Positions 6,568 through 16,759 are shown, counted from the stretch's first letter. The stretch is DNA of 64,000 nt from Asanoa siamensis (GCF_016862555.1 NZ_BONE01000042.1:1-64000); one strand, 5' to 3'. The notes: generated by a model from the sequence alone, not told the origin. Translations and numbers: made by a program.

Positions 6568-8238
6568 GTGGGACGAATCGACGACCTCGCCAACCGCTAC
6601 GTCGACGAGTGGGCGCCACTCAACCCGGCGGGCGCGACCTTTGTCGGCATCACAGGCTTCGACGACAGGTTCGAGGACCTGTCACCCGATGGCTTCGCCG
6701 CCGGCGCCGACCTGACCCGGCGCACGCTGAGCGAGCTGGCCGGTGTCACACCCGAGACCGAGTCCGAGCGGGTCGCCAAGGAGGCGATGCAGGAGCGGCT
6801 GGGCCTGGAGCTGGCGCGCTACGACGCCGGTGAGGTCACCAGCGAGATCAACGTGATCTCCAGCGCCGTGCACGGGCTGCGCGGCGCGTTCGACCTGATG
6901 CCCACCGAGGGCGCCGAGGCGGTCGGCAACATCGCGGCCCGGCTCAACGCGTTCCCGCGGGCGGTCGAGCAGCTGCAGGTCACGCTCCGCGAGGCCGCCG
7001 CGCAGGGGCACGTCAGCGCCCGCCACCAGATGATCGAGGTGGCCAAGCAGTGCGACATCTGGACCGACCCGGCGCGCGACAACTTCTTCCACGCGCTGGC
7101 CGACCGTCTCGAGGCCGACGGCGCGCTGCGCGGCGAGCTCGACCGCGGCGCGGCCGCGTCCACCGCCGCCACTCAGGCCTTCGGCCTGTTCCTGCGCGAC
7201 GAGCTGGCCCCGCTCGGTCGTGAGAAGCAGGCCGCCGGGCGCGAGCGCTACCAGCTCGCCTCGCAATACTTCCTCGGCGCCAAGATCGACCTTGACGAGA
7301 CGTACGCGTGGGGTTTCGAAGAACTGGCCCGCATCGAGGGTGACATGCGCGCGGTGGCCGCCCGGATCGTCGGGCCCGGCGCGTCGATCGACGACGCGGT
7401 GCGCGCGCTCGACGACGACCCGGCCCGCCGCATCGAGGGCAAGGAAGCGTTCCGCGACTGGATGCAGAGCTTGGCCGACAAGGCCATCGGCGAGCTGCAC
7501 GGCACGCACTTCGACATCCCCGAGCAGATCCGGCGGATCGAGTGCATGATCGCGCCGACCAGCGACGGCGGCATCTACTACACGGGCCCGAGCGAGGACT
7601 TCACCCGGCCGGGCCGCATGTGGTGGGCGGTGCCCGCGGGCCAGACCGAGTTCTCGACGTGGAAGGAGGTCACGACCGTCTACCACGAGGGCGTTCCGGG
7701 CCACCACCTCCAGGTCGCCCAGACGGCGGTACGCACGGAGCTGCTCAACCGCTACCAGCGCCTGCTGCTCTGGGTCTCCGGCCACGGTGAGGGCTGGGCG
7801 CTCTACGCCGAGCGCCTGATGGACGACCTGGGCTACCTGGCCGACCCGGGCGACCGCCTCGGCATGCTCGACGCGCAGGCGTTCCGGGCCGCGCGGGTCA
7901 TCGTCGACATCGGCATGCACCTCGAGCTCGAGATCCCGCGCGACAACCCGTTCGGCTTCCACCCGGGCGAGCGCTGGACGCCGGAGCTGGGCTGGGAGTT
8001 CATGCGCGCCCACTGCCGCGTGCAAGATGACGTGCTGCGCTTCGAGCTCAACCGCTACCTGGGCTGGCCGGGGCAGGCGCCGTCCTACAAGGTCGGCGAG
8101 CGCATCTGGCTCCAGGCCCGCGACGACGCCCGCGCCCGCAAGGGAGCCGACTTCAACCTGAAGGAGTTCCACCGCCAGGCGCTCGACCTGGGCTCGATCG
8201 GGCTCGACCCGCTCAAGTCGGCCCTGGGCCGCATCTAG
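6568..8238 (+). CDS. DUF885 family protein (metallopeptidase-like)
   Basis: The 556-residue product matches the DUF885 family over its full length. The key motif is TTVYHEGVPGHHLQ at about 370-383, an H-E-G-x-P-G-H-H signature that resembles a zinc-metallopeptidase active site with His373 and the later HH as probable ligands. A glycine-rich GHGEGWALYAERL follows at about 405, also typical. No signal peptide is visible, so it is probably cytosolic. A peptidase role is inferred from the motif; the natural substrate is not known. The start is fixed by the -10 box 7 nt upstream. Confidence 0.88.
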   Translation: MGRIDDLANRYVDEWAPLNPAGATFVGITGFDDRFEDLSPDGFAAGADLTRRTLSELAGVTPETESERVAKEAMQERLGLELARYDAGEVTSEINVISSAVHGLRGAFDLMPTEGAEAVGNIAARLNAFPRAVEQLQVTLREAAAQGHVSARHQMIEVAKQCDIWTDPARDNFFHALADRLEADGALRGELDRGAAASTAATQAFGLFLRDELAPLGREKQAAGRERYQLASQYFLGAKIDLDETYAWGFEELARIEGDMRAVAARIVGPGASIDDAVRALDDDPARRIEGKEAFRDWMQSLADKAIGELHGTHFDIPEQIRRIECMIAPTSDGGIYYTGPSEDFTRPGRMWWAVPAGQTEFSTWKEVTTVYHEGVPGHHLQVAQTAVRTELLNRYQRLLLWVSGHGEGWALYAERLMDDLGYLADPGDRLGMLDAQAFRAARVIVDIGMHLELEIPRDNPFGFHPGERWTPELGWEFMRAHCRVQDDVLRFELNRYLGWPGQAPSYKVGERIWLQARDDARARKGADFNLKEFHRQALDLGSIGLDPLKSALGRI

Positions 8239-8295
8239 TTCCTGGCCGAGCGGCTGTGCCGGGCGGGGGGATGCCCGACACAGCCGCTCGCGCCG

Positions 8296-9999
8296 TCAAG
8301 CGGCGACGAACCCCTCGTCCAACGTGGGGGCGCGCAACTCGTGGCACGACACGTACATGAGTTGGATCTGCGGGTCGTCGAAGTCGATCCGCGGGATGGT
8401 CAGCGGGATGCCGTCCGGGGGCAGCGGCGAGTCCGGCGTCAGGGTGAGCTTGATGCCGTGGAAGCGGCCGACGAACCGGGTCGCGTAGAACGCGACGTCG
8501 CCGCTCACGGTCAGCGAGCCGCTGGTGAACAGCAGCGGGTCACGGCTGCCCTGCGGCACACGCAGCGCGAACGTCTCGACCACCGAGCGGCTCATCGTGA
8601 ACTTCAGGGCCCGCACCTGACCGTCGGCGGTGTCCAGGGGTTGGATGCCGGCCAGGCGCAGGTTCCACATCGTCAGCTTCGTGCCGGTCAGGAGTGACGG
8701 CTTCGCGTTGACGCTGGGGAGGTTCGGGTCCGGGTCGAGCAGCGGTACGACCGGTTGTTCTTCATCAGCCTTACCGGGGTTGCCGGGTTTCGGGCCGCAG
8801 GCGCCCGGCTTCGGCTTGGGCGTCGACGGGGTGGCCCTACCGGGCGCGCCGGGCGTCGGGGTCGCGGTCGGACCGGCGGCGGCCGCGGCGGTCGCGGGCT
8901 CAGGCTCCGGATCGGGATCGGGCTCGTCGGAGTCGCCGCCACCGAAGATGCCGGTGATCCCGTCGATGATGCCGCCGATGATCCCGCCGTCCTTCTCCTC
9001 CTCCTGCGGCTCCTGCTCGGTCGCGGAGGGGGAAGGGGTCGCCGCGGGTTTGCTGGCGGTCTCGGCCGGCTTCGGCGCGGTGACGCCGCCCGATCCGGGA
9101 CAGGACGGCGCCGCATAGGCCGGCGTAGCCACCCGCATCCCGACGACGACGCTGGTCGCCAACACGAGCAGAAACCCGACCACGGCGTAGAACCGCGGCC
9201 CGTCCCGCCGCGGCAACGGCGCGTCCCCCGCCGCGTCGTCCTCCTCGGTGGAACCCACCGATCCCGACTCGCCCGCGCCCGTCGAATCAGCACCGGCTGC
9301 AGCCATCGCCGACGTGCCCGCGTCCGAACGACCCGCGGGGGCCGAGCCACCGAACGAACCCGCGGCCGAATCGGAGCGATCCGCCACGGCCCGATCGCCC
9401 GCCTCAGCTTCGGACCTGGACCGTTCCGCGCCCGGACGATTCGCCCAGGTTGTCGCGGGCGTCGCCGTCGTCGGCGAGTCCGCGGGCGATGGCTCCTCCT
9501 GGTCCGGGTCGTCCAGGCCGGGCACGAGGTGGCCGGTCGATGCAATCTCGCCGGTGTCCGCGTCGGGCTCGTCCGGCGGCGCCGGCTCCGCCGGGGCGGC
9601 GGCCGCGCCGGCGCCCGGTGTCCAGGCGAACACCAGCCCCGCGCCCAGGATGCCGAAGACCAGGCCCAGGAAGAACCCGCCCAGGTTGACGCCGATCAGC
9701 GAGAACACCGCCGTCACCGCGCCCACGATGGCGTAGAACATCCGTTGGGCCGGGGTCCCCCAGGCCAGCGCGCCGCACGCCACCAGGATCGTGGGGATCA
9801 GCCACGACAGGAACCCGGTCGGGCCGAGCTGAAAGCTCAACCCGCCGAGGCTCATCTGCGTGGTCATGAAGATCTCCACGCCGCTGACGATCAGTAGCAG
9901 GCCGCCCCAGAACGGGCGGGTACGACGCCAGCGGCGGAAGTGGCGCCAGGCCCGGCCCGCGAATCCGGGCCGGGCATGGGACGCGCTAGTGGGACTCAT
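8296..9999 (-). CDS. DUF6114 membrane protein with a secreted C-terminal domain
   Basis: The 567-residue product has four parts. Residues about 25-135 hold four membrane helices (FWGGLLLIVSGVEIFMTTQM onward), the DUF6114 core. A Ser/Ala/Glu-rich disordered stretch follows to about 265. A further helix at about 272-292 ends in ATPAYAAPS, which looks like an internal signal sequence. After a Pro/Thr/Glu-rich linker, a C-terminal domain of roughly 160 residues (from LLTGTKLTMWNLRLAG) is beta-rich and probably extracytoplasmic. The start overlaps the end of the DUF6230 gene by 14 bp, so the two are made together. Function is uncharacterised; an envelope role is inferred. Confidence 0.8.
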   Translation of the reverse strand: MSPTSASHARPGFAGRAWRHFRRWRRTRPFWGGLLLIVSGVEIFMTTQMSLGGLSFQLGPTGFLSWLIPTILVACGALAWGTPAQRMFYAIVGAVTAVFSLIGVNLGGFFLGLVFGILGAGLVFAWTPGAGAAAAPAEPAPPDEPDADTGEIASTGHLVPGLDDPDQEEPSPADSPTTATPATTWANRPGAERSRSEAEAGDRAVADRSDSAAGSFGGSAPAGRSDAGTSAMAAAGADSTGAGESGSVGSTEEDDAAGDAPLPRRDGPRFYAVVGFLLVLATSVVVGMRVATPAYAAPSCPGSGGVTAPKPAETASKPAATPSPSATEQEPQEEEKDGGIIGGIIDGITGIFGGGDSDEPDPDPEPEPATAAAAAGPTATPTPGAPGRATPSTPKPKPGACGPKPGNPGKADEEQPVVPLLDPDPNLPSVNAKPSLLTGTKLTMWNLRLAGIQPLDTADGQVRALKFTMSRSVVETFALRVPQGSRDPLLFTSGSLTVSGDVAFYATRFVGRFHGIKLTLTPDSPLPPDGIPLTIPRIDFDDPQIQLMYVSCHELRAPTLDEGFVAA

Positions 10000-10609
10000 C
10001 CTCGAAACATTCCTTGGCGTCGGCGCCGACGTTGACCTTCAGCTTCAGCCCGGTCAGCTTGAACGTGCCCGCCGAGGTGGACCACGCGACCTGCTTGAGG
10101 TCGTTGATGACGACCTTGTCGGCCTGCTGGCCGAACGCGCCCGAGGTGCCCTTCGTGTTGGCCTTGTTCAGGGTCCCGGCGTCGCGGCCGATCTCGATGT
10201 TGGTGAACGTCGCGTCGCCGCGCAGCTCGGTCATGTCGATGAGCAGGTTGTCGGCGCTGGCCGGCTTGTCGCCACCACCGGCGTTGATCGTCAGAACGAT
10301 CGGCATGCCGGGCACCCGTACGGACTGGCACAGGTTGGCCAGCGTCGCGTGGTTGATCCCGGAGACGGCGACCGGGTGCTGACCACCCTTGGCGTCCTCG
10401 ACCATGCTGCCGTACTGGACGAAGCCGTTGCCCACGAGCTTGTCCGCCGAGACCTTGAACGTCTGGCCGGACACGGCGAACGACGCGGCGATGGCCCCGT
10501 TGGCCATGCCGAAGACGATGAATCCGGCCGCCGCTACGGCGGGCAGGATGAGCGCGGCGAACCGCCGCCAGCGGGTCCTTCCCCGCGGTGTTTCAAGGGG
10601 TTCCGACAC
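9986..10609 (-). CDS. DUF6230 family secreted or membrane-anchored protein
   Basis: The 207-residue product has a basic N-terminus and a hydrophobic segment at about 17-42 (RRFAALILPAVAAAGFIVFG), followed by a beta-rich domain beginning ASFAVSGQTFKVSADKL. This matches DUF6230 proteins, which are regularly encoded directly before DUF6114. The segment may act as signal peptide or anchor. The GTG at 10609 has a very strong GGAGGAGG ribosome site. A -35/-10 pair and two identical-pattern inverted repeats lie upstream, pointing to tight repression. Function unknown; the domain may bind a lipid or wall component. Confidence 0.82.
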   Translation of the reverse strand: MSEPLETPRGRTRWRRFAALILPAVAAAGFIVFGMANGAIAASFAVSGQTFKVSADKLVGNGFVQYGSMVEDAKGGQHPVAVSGINHATLANLCQSVRVPGMPIVLTINAGGGDKPASADNLLIDMTELRGDATFTNIEIGRDAGTLNKANTKGTSGAFGQQADKVVINDLKQVAWSTSAGTFKLTGLKLKVNVGADAKECFEDESH

Positions 10610-10625
10610 GGGTCCTCCTCCGCGC

Positions 10626-10641
10626 GTTACTCACTGGTAAC
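10626..10641. promoter_or_regulatory. Operator candidate O1 (GTTAC-N6-GTAAC)
   Basis: Perfect 5-bp arms with 6-nt spacer (GTTAC TCACTG GTAAC). It lies between the predicted transcription start and the ribosome site of the DUF6230 gene. TetR-family regulators often bind such TTAC/GTAA dyads. Confidence 0.6.
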
Positions 10642-10654
10642 CAAGAACGGACCG

Positions 10655-10683
10655 ATGGTGCTCCCGTGCGACGCACCTCACAA
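10655..10683 (-). promoter_or_regulatory. Promoter of the DUF6230-DUF6114 operon
   Basis: On the minus strand TTGTGA (10683-10678) is followed by a 17-nt spacer and CACCAT (10660-10655). It lies between the two GTTAC-N6-GTAAC sites. Confidence 0.5.
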
Positions 10684-10689
10684 GGCCTA

Positions 10690-10705
10690 GTTACCGAGCA
10701 GTAAC
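10690..10705. promoter_or_regulatory. Operator candidate O2 (GTTAC-N6-GTAAC)
   Basis: GTTAC CGAGCA GTAAC has the same arms and spacer as the site at 10626-10641, 64 bp away (about six helical turns), and lies just upstream of the predicted -35. Confidence 0.6.
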
Positions 10706-10866
10706 CACGCCCCGGCAACAAGACCACCGACGGCGATCAACAGCCGCGCCGCGAATGCCCACAAAGGCCGACAGACCATGCCGGTGCGCGGACGCTCCGT
10801 GACAATCACATTGATGCATCACGATTTGATAACAGCGACAGTCGCCTACACGCCAACCGTTTGCCT

Positions 10867-10872
10867 TAGGCT
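10867..10872 (+). promoter_or_regulatory. Leaderless -10 box (TAGGCT) of the flippase-like gene
   Basis: TAGGCT ends 7 nt before the GTG at 10880 and there is no Shine-Dalgarno. Confidence 0.55.
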
Positions 10873-10879
10873 GCACGGC

Positions 10880-12073
10880 GTGTCTGCGCTGACCGACAAA
10901 CCAGCCGCACCGGCTCCCACGCGCGCTCGGCGGATCGCCACCGCCGGCGCGGCGGTCGCCATCGCCGGCGCCCTGACCAACGCGCTCGGCTACCTGGTGC
11001 CCGTGATCGGTGCCCGCCAGCTCAGCAGCGCCGACCTCAGCGCGCTGGCCACGGTGCTCGGCCTCACCGCGATCGCCTCCGTGCCGGGCCTCGGCCTGCA
11101 GATCGCGATCGCCGTGCACCGCGCCCGCAACGGCGCCGCGTCGACCACCCGGATCAGCCTGCTGACGGCGGCGATCAGCGCGGGCGCGCTGCTCGTGCTC
11201 ACGCCGGCACTGATCCCGGTGCTCGACCTGCCGGTGCAGTATCCGCTGCTCGCCGCGCTCGCCACCGTGCCGACCGTGTACGCCGGCCGCTGGCTCGGCG
11301 AGATGCAGGGCGACCAGCGCTTCCTGCGCCTGGCGGCCGGCATGGCGGTCCTCGCGTTCGGCCGCTACGGCGGTCTGGTCGCCGGCCTCGTCCTCGGCGC
11401 CGGCCTCACCACGTCGCTGGTCGCCGGCGCCCTGGTCGCCTGGGTCGTCCCGCCGATCCTGGTCTTCCTCTGCCGCAGCCGGAAGCCGCTCGTCGCCGAC
11501 CCGATCCGCGGCCGCGAGGTGCTGACCGCCTGCTCCGCGACGCTCGCCATGCTGGTCGCCTCGTACGCGGACCTGCTCCTCGCCCGCTACCTGCTGACCC
11601 CCGAACTCTCGGGTGAGTACTCGGTCGGCACCGTGCTGACCAAGGGCGCGCTCTGGGCGCCGCAGGTCGTCACCGTGCTCGCCCTGCCCCGGCTGGCCCA
11701 GGGCAGCAAGCGCGCCCTGCGCAAGGCACTCCTGCTGGTCGCGGCGAGTGGCGCGTTCCTGGTCGCCGCGTCCGCCGTGGCCGGCAGCTTCGCCTTCCGC
11801 CTGGCCGGCGGGCCCGACTACACCCACCTGGGCGGGTACGCCGCGGTGTTCGCCGCCACCGGCGCCGTCTACGCCCTCGTCTTCGTGCTGATCAACGACC
11901 GGGTCGCCAGCGGCGCCAAGTGGGCCGCCGCGCCCGTCTGGGTGGCCTGCGTCGCCCTGGTCGTCGTCGCCGAGTTCGTCGCGCCGCACACCCTCACCGG
12001 CGTGATGTGGAGCGCCCTGGGCGCCGCGATCCTGGCGTTCGCGCTCGGCTTCGTCGGCAGGAACCGGAAGTGA
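10880..12073 (+). CDS. Polysaccharide-export/flippase-like membrane protein
   Basis: The 397-residue product has about twelve hydrophobic helices and resembles the MATE/Wzx (polysaccharide biosynthesis protein) group: paired helices, a conserved ASYADLLLARYLLTPELSGEY near two thirds, and VLTKGALWAPQVVTVLALPR. It probably moves a lipid-linked glycan across the membrane, but no sugar-transferase genes are nearby to indicate the substrate. The GTG at 10880 (VSALTDKPAAP) is chosen because of the TAGGCT box 7 nt upstream. Its stop overlaps the GTG of the next gene (GTGA). Confidence 0.75.
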   Translation: MSALTDKPAAPAPTRARRIATAGAAVAIAGALTNALGYLVPVIGARQLSSADLSALATVLGLTAIASVPGLGLQIAIAVHRARNGAASTTRISLLTAAISAGALLVLTPALIPVLDLPVQYPLLAALATVPTVYAGRWLGEMQGDQRFLRLAAGMAVLAFGRYGGLVAGLVLGAGLTTSLVAGALVAWVVPPILVFLCRSRKPLVADPIRGREVLTACSATLAMLVASYADLLLARYLLTPELSGEYSVGTVLTKGALWAPQVVTVLALPRLAQGSKRALRKALLLVAASGAFLVAASAVAGSFAFRLAGGPDYTHLGGYAAVFAATGAVYALVFVLINDRVASGAKWAAAPVWVACVALVVVAEFVAPHTLTGVMWSALGAAILAFALGFVGRNRK

Positions 12074-12617
12074 CGGTCACCGTCCGGCCGGAGACGGCCG
12101 ACGACGAAGCGGCCGTCGCGCACGTCCACGCCGCCGCGTTCGGCGACGACCTCGTGCCGCGCCTGGTCGACCGGCTGCGCGAACGGCCGGCGCCGCTGGC
12201 GCCCCAGGGCTTCGTGGCCGTCGTCGACGGCGAGATCGCCGGCCACGTCATGAACACCGCGTCCTGGCTCGACGCGCCCCGCGCGCTGGTCGACGTGCTG
12301 GTGCTCTCACCGCTCGGGGTGCTGCCGCGGCACCAGCGGCGCGGCCTCGGCACCCTGCTCGTGGCCACGGCGATCGAGGCGGCCGACCAGGCCGGCGCAC
12401 CGCTGCTCTTCCTCGAGGGCGACCCCGCCTACTACCGCGAGCGCGGGTTCCAGCCGGGCGAGCCGTCGGCTTCCGCAAGCCGAGCCTGCGCATCCCGGAC
12501 GCCGCGTTCCAGGTCGTGAAACTCAGCGCGTACGAGTCGTGGATGACCGGCACCCTGGTCTACGCGGAACCGTTCTGGGCGCTCGACTGCGTCGGCCTGC
12601 GCGACAGTCAGGCCTGA
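12070..12617 (+). pseudogene. GNAT N-acetyltransferase with one frameshift
   Basis: The GTG at 12070 overlaps the stop of the flippase-like gene. The first 130 residues form a normal GNAT fold with the acetyl-CoA loop GVLPRHQRRGLGTLL and the later LFLEGDPAYYRERGF. Right after QPGEP (near 12459-12465) one base is missing: the expected continuation VGFRKPSLRIPDAAFQVVKL to WALDCVGLRDSQA is in the next frame and ends at TGA 12615-12617. Restored length is about 182 residues. Either a recent mutation or a sequencing error is possible; everything else looks intact. The 3' end overlaps the convergent glycosylase by 10 bp. Confidence 0.8.
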
Positions 12618-13411
12618 CAACCAGGGCACCAGTACGAGTTGCGCCCCGCCAGCCCCGACCGCGCGATCGGCGTGCCGCAGACGAGGCAGGGCTGGCCCGT
12701 CCGGCGGTAGACGTAGACCTCGCCGCCGTGCCGGTCCACCCGCGGTGCCCGGCCCATCGCCTCCGGCAGGTGCCGGCTGTGCACGGTGTCGATCCGCCCG
12801 CGGCTGACCCCTTCGGCCATCAGCCCGCGCAGGTCGGCCCAGATCGCCCGGACCTGCTCGGCCGGCACGGAACGCCCCGGCCTGGTCGGCGCGATGCCGG
12901 CCCGGAACAGCACCTCGTTGGTGTAGACCAGCCCCGACCCCGCGATGATCGACTGATCGAGCAGCCGGCCGGCGATCGCCGACGCGCTCCGCGTGATGCG
13001 GGCGATCGCGGCCGACGGGTCGGCGCCGGCCCGCAACGGGTCGGCGCCCAACCGCGCCCGCAGCGCCGCGACCTCGGGCGGCGCCAGCACCGAGCAGTCG
13101 GTCGGCCCGCGCAGGTCGAGCCAGTGGCCGCCGCCCACCATCCGCATCCGCACCTGCCCGACCGGCGCCGGCGGCTCCCCCGGGCCGTCGGTCACCGTGC
13201 CGTAGAGCCCGAGATGGACATGCACGGTGGCGTCGTCGTAGTGGTGCAGCAGATGCTTCCCGTGCGCCTCCGTCGAGGTCAGAAGCCGTCCCGACAGCAG
13301 CGCCGCGCCTTCCGCGAACCGGCCCTGCGGGCTGCTGAGCTCGATCTTGTGCCCGGCGAAGAGCGCGCGATGCCGGGCCGCCAACCGATGGATCGTGTGA
13401 CCTTCCGGCAT
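12608..13411 (-). CDS. Fpg/Nei-family DNA glycosylase (Nei2-like)
   Basis: The 267-residue product begins MPEGHTIHRLA with the catalytic Pro2 and Glu3 of the Fpg/Nei family; PEGHT is typical of the endonuclease VIII (Nei) branch of actinobacteria. Lys in HGKHLL near residue 52 is the conserved DNA-contacting lysine. A helix-two-turn-helix region follows (ITRSASAIAGRLLDQSIIAG SG part), then a C-terminal zinc finger with CLVC and CPGC pairs. It should excise oxidised pyrimidines and nick at the lesion in base excision repair. The start ATG has GAGGT nearby. Substrate preference within the family is not resolved. Confidence 0.92.
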   Translation of the reverse strand: MPEGHTIHRLAARHRALFAGHKIELSSPQGRFAEGAALLSGRLLTSTEAHGKHLLHHYDDATVHVHLGLYGTVTDGPGEPPAPVGQVRMRMVGGGHWLDLRGPTDCSVLAPPEVAALRARLGADPLRAGADPSAAIARITRSASAIAGRLLDQSIIAGSGLVYTNEVLFRAGIAPTRPGRSVPAEQVRAIWADLRGLMAEGVSRGRIDTVHSRHLPEAMGRAPRVDRHGGEVYVYRRTGQPCLVCGTPIARSGLAGRNSYWCPGCQA

Positions 13412-13418
13412 CGAGACC

Positions 13419-13994
13419 TCAGGGTGCGTCGGGCGCCGCCTCGGCTGCCGGCGACGGGGTGCCGGTCGGCCCCCCGCTGACGGTAGCCGTCGCCGTGATC
13501 GTCTTCTTCGCCACGGGGCCGCCGCCGACGGTCTGCAGCAGGTAGGTGTGCTTGGCGGTCTCGCCGGGACCCCAGTCGCCGCAGGGGAAGGAGAACTCCT
13601 GCGACCCCGAGGCGCCGTAGGTGCCGTAGACGCCCGGGCCGTCGACCGAGAGCGTGACCTTGTCGGTGCCGGTGACCTTCCACTCGACGATCACCTCGCG
13701 GCCGTTGGGCCACTGGCCGGACGGGCACTTCGGCGACTGCTTGATCTTGAAGTATTGGATCCACGGGCCCTGCGGCTGGTTGCCGTCGTCGCCGCCGCCG
13801 GAGGGCGCCTTGGTGGTGGGCGCCGGGCTCGGGCTGACGTCGGCGTCGGTCGGCGTGTCCTCACCGATCACATAGGACGTGGCCGGCGTCGACGAGCCGG
13901 AGGTCAGGTTGGCGCCGGTCTTGTCGCCACACGCCGACAGCAGCGTGGCCGCGACCGCGGCGAGCAGCACGAGAGGGATGCGGAAGGTCCTCAT
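13419..13994 (-). CDS. Secreted lipoprotein with extracellular Ig-like domain
   Basis: The 191-residue product has a lipoprotein signal peptide (MRTFRIPLVLLAAVAATLLS) with lipobox LSAC, so Cys22 is the likely lipidated residue. A Ser/Thr/Pro-rich linker up to about 75 is followed by a domain that contains two Cys (SPKCPSGQW and FPCGDWGPG) and alternates beta-strands, suggesting a small Ig-like fold held by a disulfide. The ATG at 13994 has TACCGT 6 nt upstream and no Shine-Dalgarno, so it is probably leaderless. No family function is known to me. Confidence 0.8.
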   Translation of the reverse strand: MRTFRIPLVLLAAVAATLLSACGDKTGANLTSGSSTPATSYVIGEDTPTDADVSPSPAPTTKAPSGGGDDGNQPQGPWIQYFKIKQSPKCPSGQWPNGREVIVEWKVTGTDKVTLSVDGPGVYGTYGASGSQEFSFPCGDWGPGETAKHTYLLQTVGGGPVAKKTITATATVSGGPTGTPSPAAEAAPDAP

Positions 13995-14000
13995 GGCGAT

Positions 14001-14006
14001 ACGGTA
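14001..14006 (-). promoter_or_regulatory. Leaderless -10 box (TACCGT) of the lipoprotein gene
   Basis: On the minus strand TACCGT lies 6 nt before the ATG at 13994, the same arrangement as for the TetR gene. Confidence 0.45.
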
Positions 14007-14080
14007 CGAAGCGATAGAGCTGGGCGAATCCCGCTTTCGTGCCGCGTCACCGTCGCGTTCCCGACGACCGCCCGATGTGA

Positions 14081-15325
14081 TTAGTCCGGGATCCGGATGC
14101 GGTTTTCGACCGCGGCCAGCGCGATGTCCCGGCGGATCACCGCACCTGCCAGGGAAACCCGGTCCACCAGCGCGTAGGCGGCGTCCCGCGCGGTCGCCAG
14201 GTCGGCGCCGGTCGCCGTCACCGACAGCACCCGCCCGCCCGCGGTGACCAGGTCGCCGTTCGCCGCGCGCGCCGTGCCCGCGTGGATGAAGCCCGGCCCG
14301 TCGGCGCCCGTGATCACGTCGCCCTTGTGCGCCGACTCCGGATAGCCGGCCGACGCGACCACCACCGTGACCGCGGCGCCCGACCGCCAGCGCAACGGCG
14401 GTTCGGCGGCGAGTTGACCGGTCGCGGCCGCCCGCAGCAGACCCGCCAGCGGCGTCTCCAGCAGGGCGAGCACCACCTGCGTCTCCGGGTCGCCGAAGCG
14501 CGCGTTGAACTCGATCACCCGCGGCCCGGTGCGGGTCAGCGCGAGCCCCACGTAGAGCACCCCGGCGAACGGCCGGCCGCGCCGGCGCATCTCCGCCAGG
14601 GTCGGGTGGACGATCCGCTCGAGCACGTCCGGCACGAGCGACGGCGGGGTCCACGGCAGCGGCGCGTACGCCCCCATGCCTCCGGTGTTGAGCCCGGTGT
14701 CGCCCTCGCCGATCCGCTTGAAGTCCTGCGCCGGCACCAGCGGCACCGCGGTCTCGCCATCGGTGATCACGAAGAGCGAGACCTCGGGGCCCGCGAGGTA
14801 TTCCTCGATCACCACCCGGCCGCAGGCGGCGGCGTGGGCGAGCGCGGCGTCCCGGTCGTCGGTGACCAGGACACCCTTGCCGGCCGCCAGCCCGTCGTCC
14901 TTCACCACGTACGGCGCGCCGAACCGGTCCAGGGCCGCCGCGACCTCGTCGAGGTCACTGGTCGAGACCGAACCGGCCGTCGGCACGCCCGCGGCGCGCA
15001 TGACGTCCTTCGCGAAGGTCTTCGAACCCTCGATCTCGGCGGCCGCCGCGGTCGGGCCGAAGCAGGCGATGCCCTTGGCCCGCACCGCGTCGGCCACGCC
15101 GGCCACCAGCGGCGCCTCCGGGCCGACCACCACGAGGTCGGCGGCGACCTCGACGGCCAGCGCGGCGACCGCGTCGGGGTTCATCGCGTCGACGTCCCGC
15201 AGCGCGGCGACCTCGGCGATGCCCGGGTTGCCGGGCGCCGCGATCAGCGTGACGCCGGGAGAGGAAGCGAGACCGAGGGCGAGGGCGTGCTCACGCCCGC
15301 CGCTACCAATGAGAAGAACGCGCAC
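14081..15325 (-). CDS. purD: Phosphoribosylamine-glycine ligase PurD
   Basis: PurD (GAR synthetase) makes glycinamide ribonucleotide in step 2 of purine synthesis. The 414-residue product starts VRVLLIGSGGREHALALGLA, the diagnostic N-terminus, and continues with GIACFGPTAAAAEIEGSKTF, the ATP-grasp core (VVKDDGLAAGKGVLV) and FNARFGDPETQVVL with the Mg-binding Glu/Asn. Length is as expected. I chose the GTG at 15325 because the family begins here; an ORF extension upstream merely overlaps purA. The gap to the purA stop is 11 bp. A TAGGAT box 8 nt before the GTG could give a second, leaderless transcript. Confidence 0.97.
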   Translation of the reverse strand: MRVLLIGSGGREHALALGLASSPGVTLIAAPGNPGIAEVAALRDVDAMNPDAVAALAVEVAADLVVVGPEAPLVAGVADAVRAKGIACFGPTAAAAEIEGSKTFAKDVMRAAGVPTAGSVSTSDLDEVAAALDRFGAPYVVKDDGLAAGKGVLVTDDRDAALAHAAACGRVVIEEYLAGPEVSLFVITDGETAVPLVPAQDFKRIGEGDTGLNTGGMGAYAPLPWTPPSLVPDVLERIVHPTLAEMRRRGRPFAGVLYVGLALTRTGPRVIEFNARFGDPETQVVLALLETPLAGLLRAAATGQLAAEPPLRWRSGAAVTVVVASAGYPESAHKGDVITGADGPGFIHAGTARAANGDLVTAGGRVLSVTATGADLATARDAAYALVDRVSLAGAVIRRDIALAAVENRIRIPD

Positions 15326-15336
15326 GATGTCCGATC

Positions 15337-16695
<1,359 letters not shown>

Positions 16696-16759
16696 TCAGG
16701 CTAACAACAAACCGACGAACGCCTGGACGCGACAGCGGTTCGGCGCGAGGAGATCGACC

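Noticed and set aside
6682-8172. Long minus-strand frame opposite the DUF885 gene
   Set aside because: It is composed of low-information Val/Leu/Arg/Glu sequence, a usual mirror of GC-rich codons; the plus strand has the clear family motifs.
10610-10880. Riboswitch upstream of the DUF6230 or flippase-like genes
   Set aside because: The structure is explained by short DNA dyads and a leaderless start; no known riboswitch core is visible.
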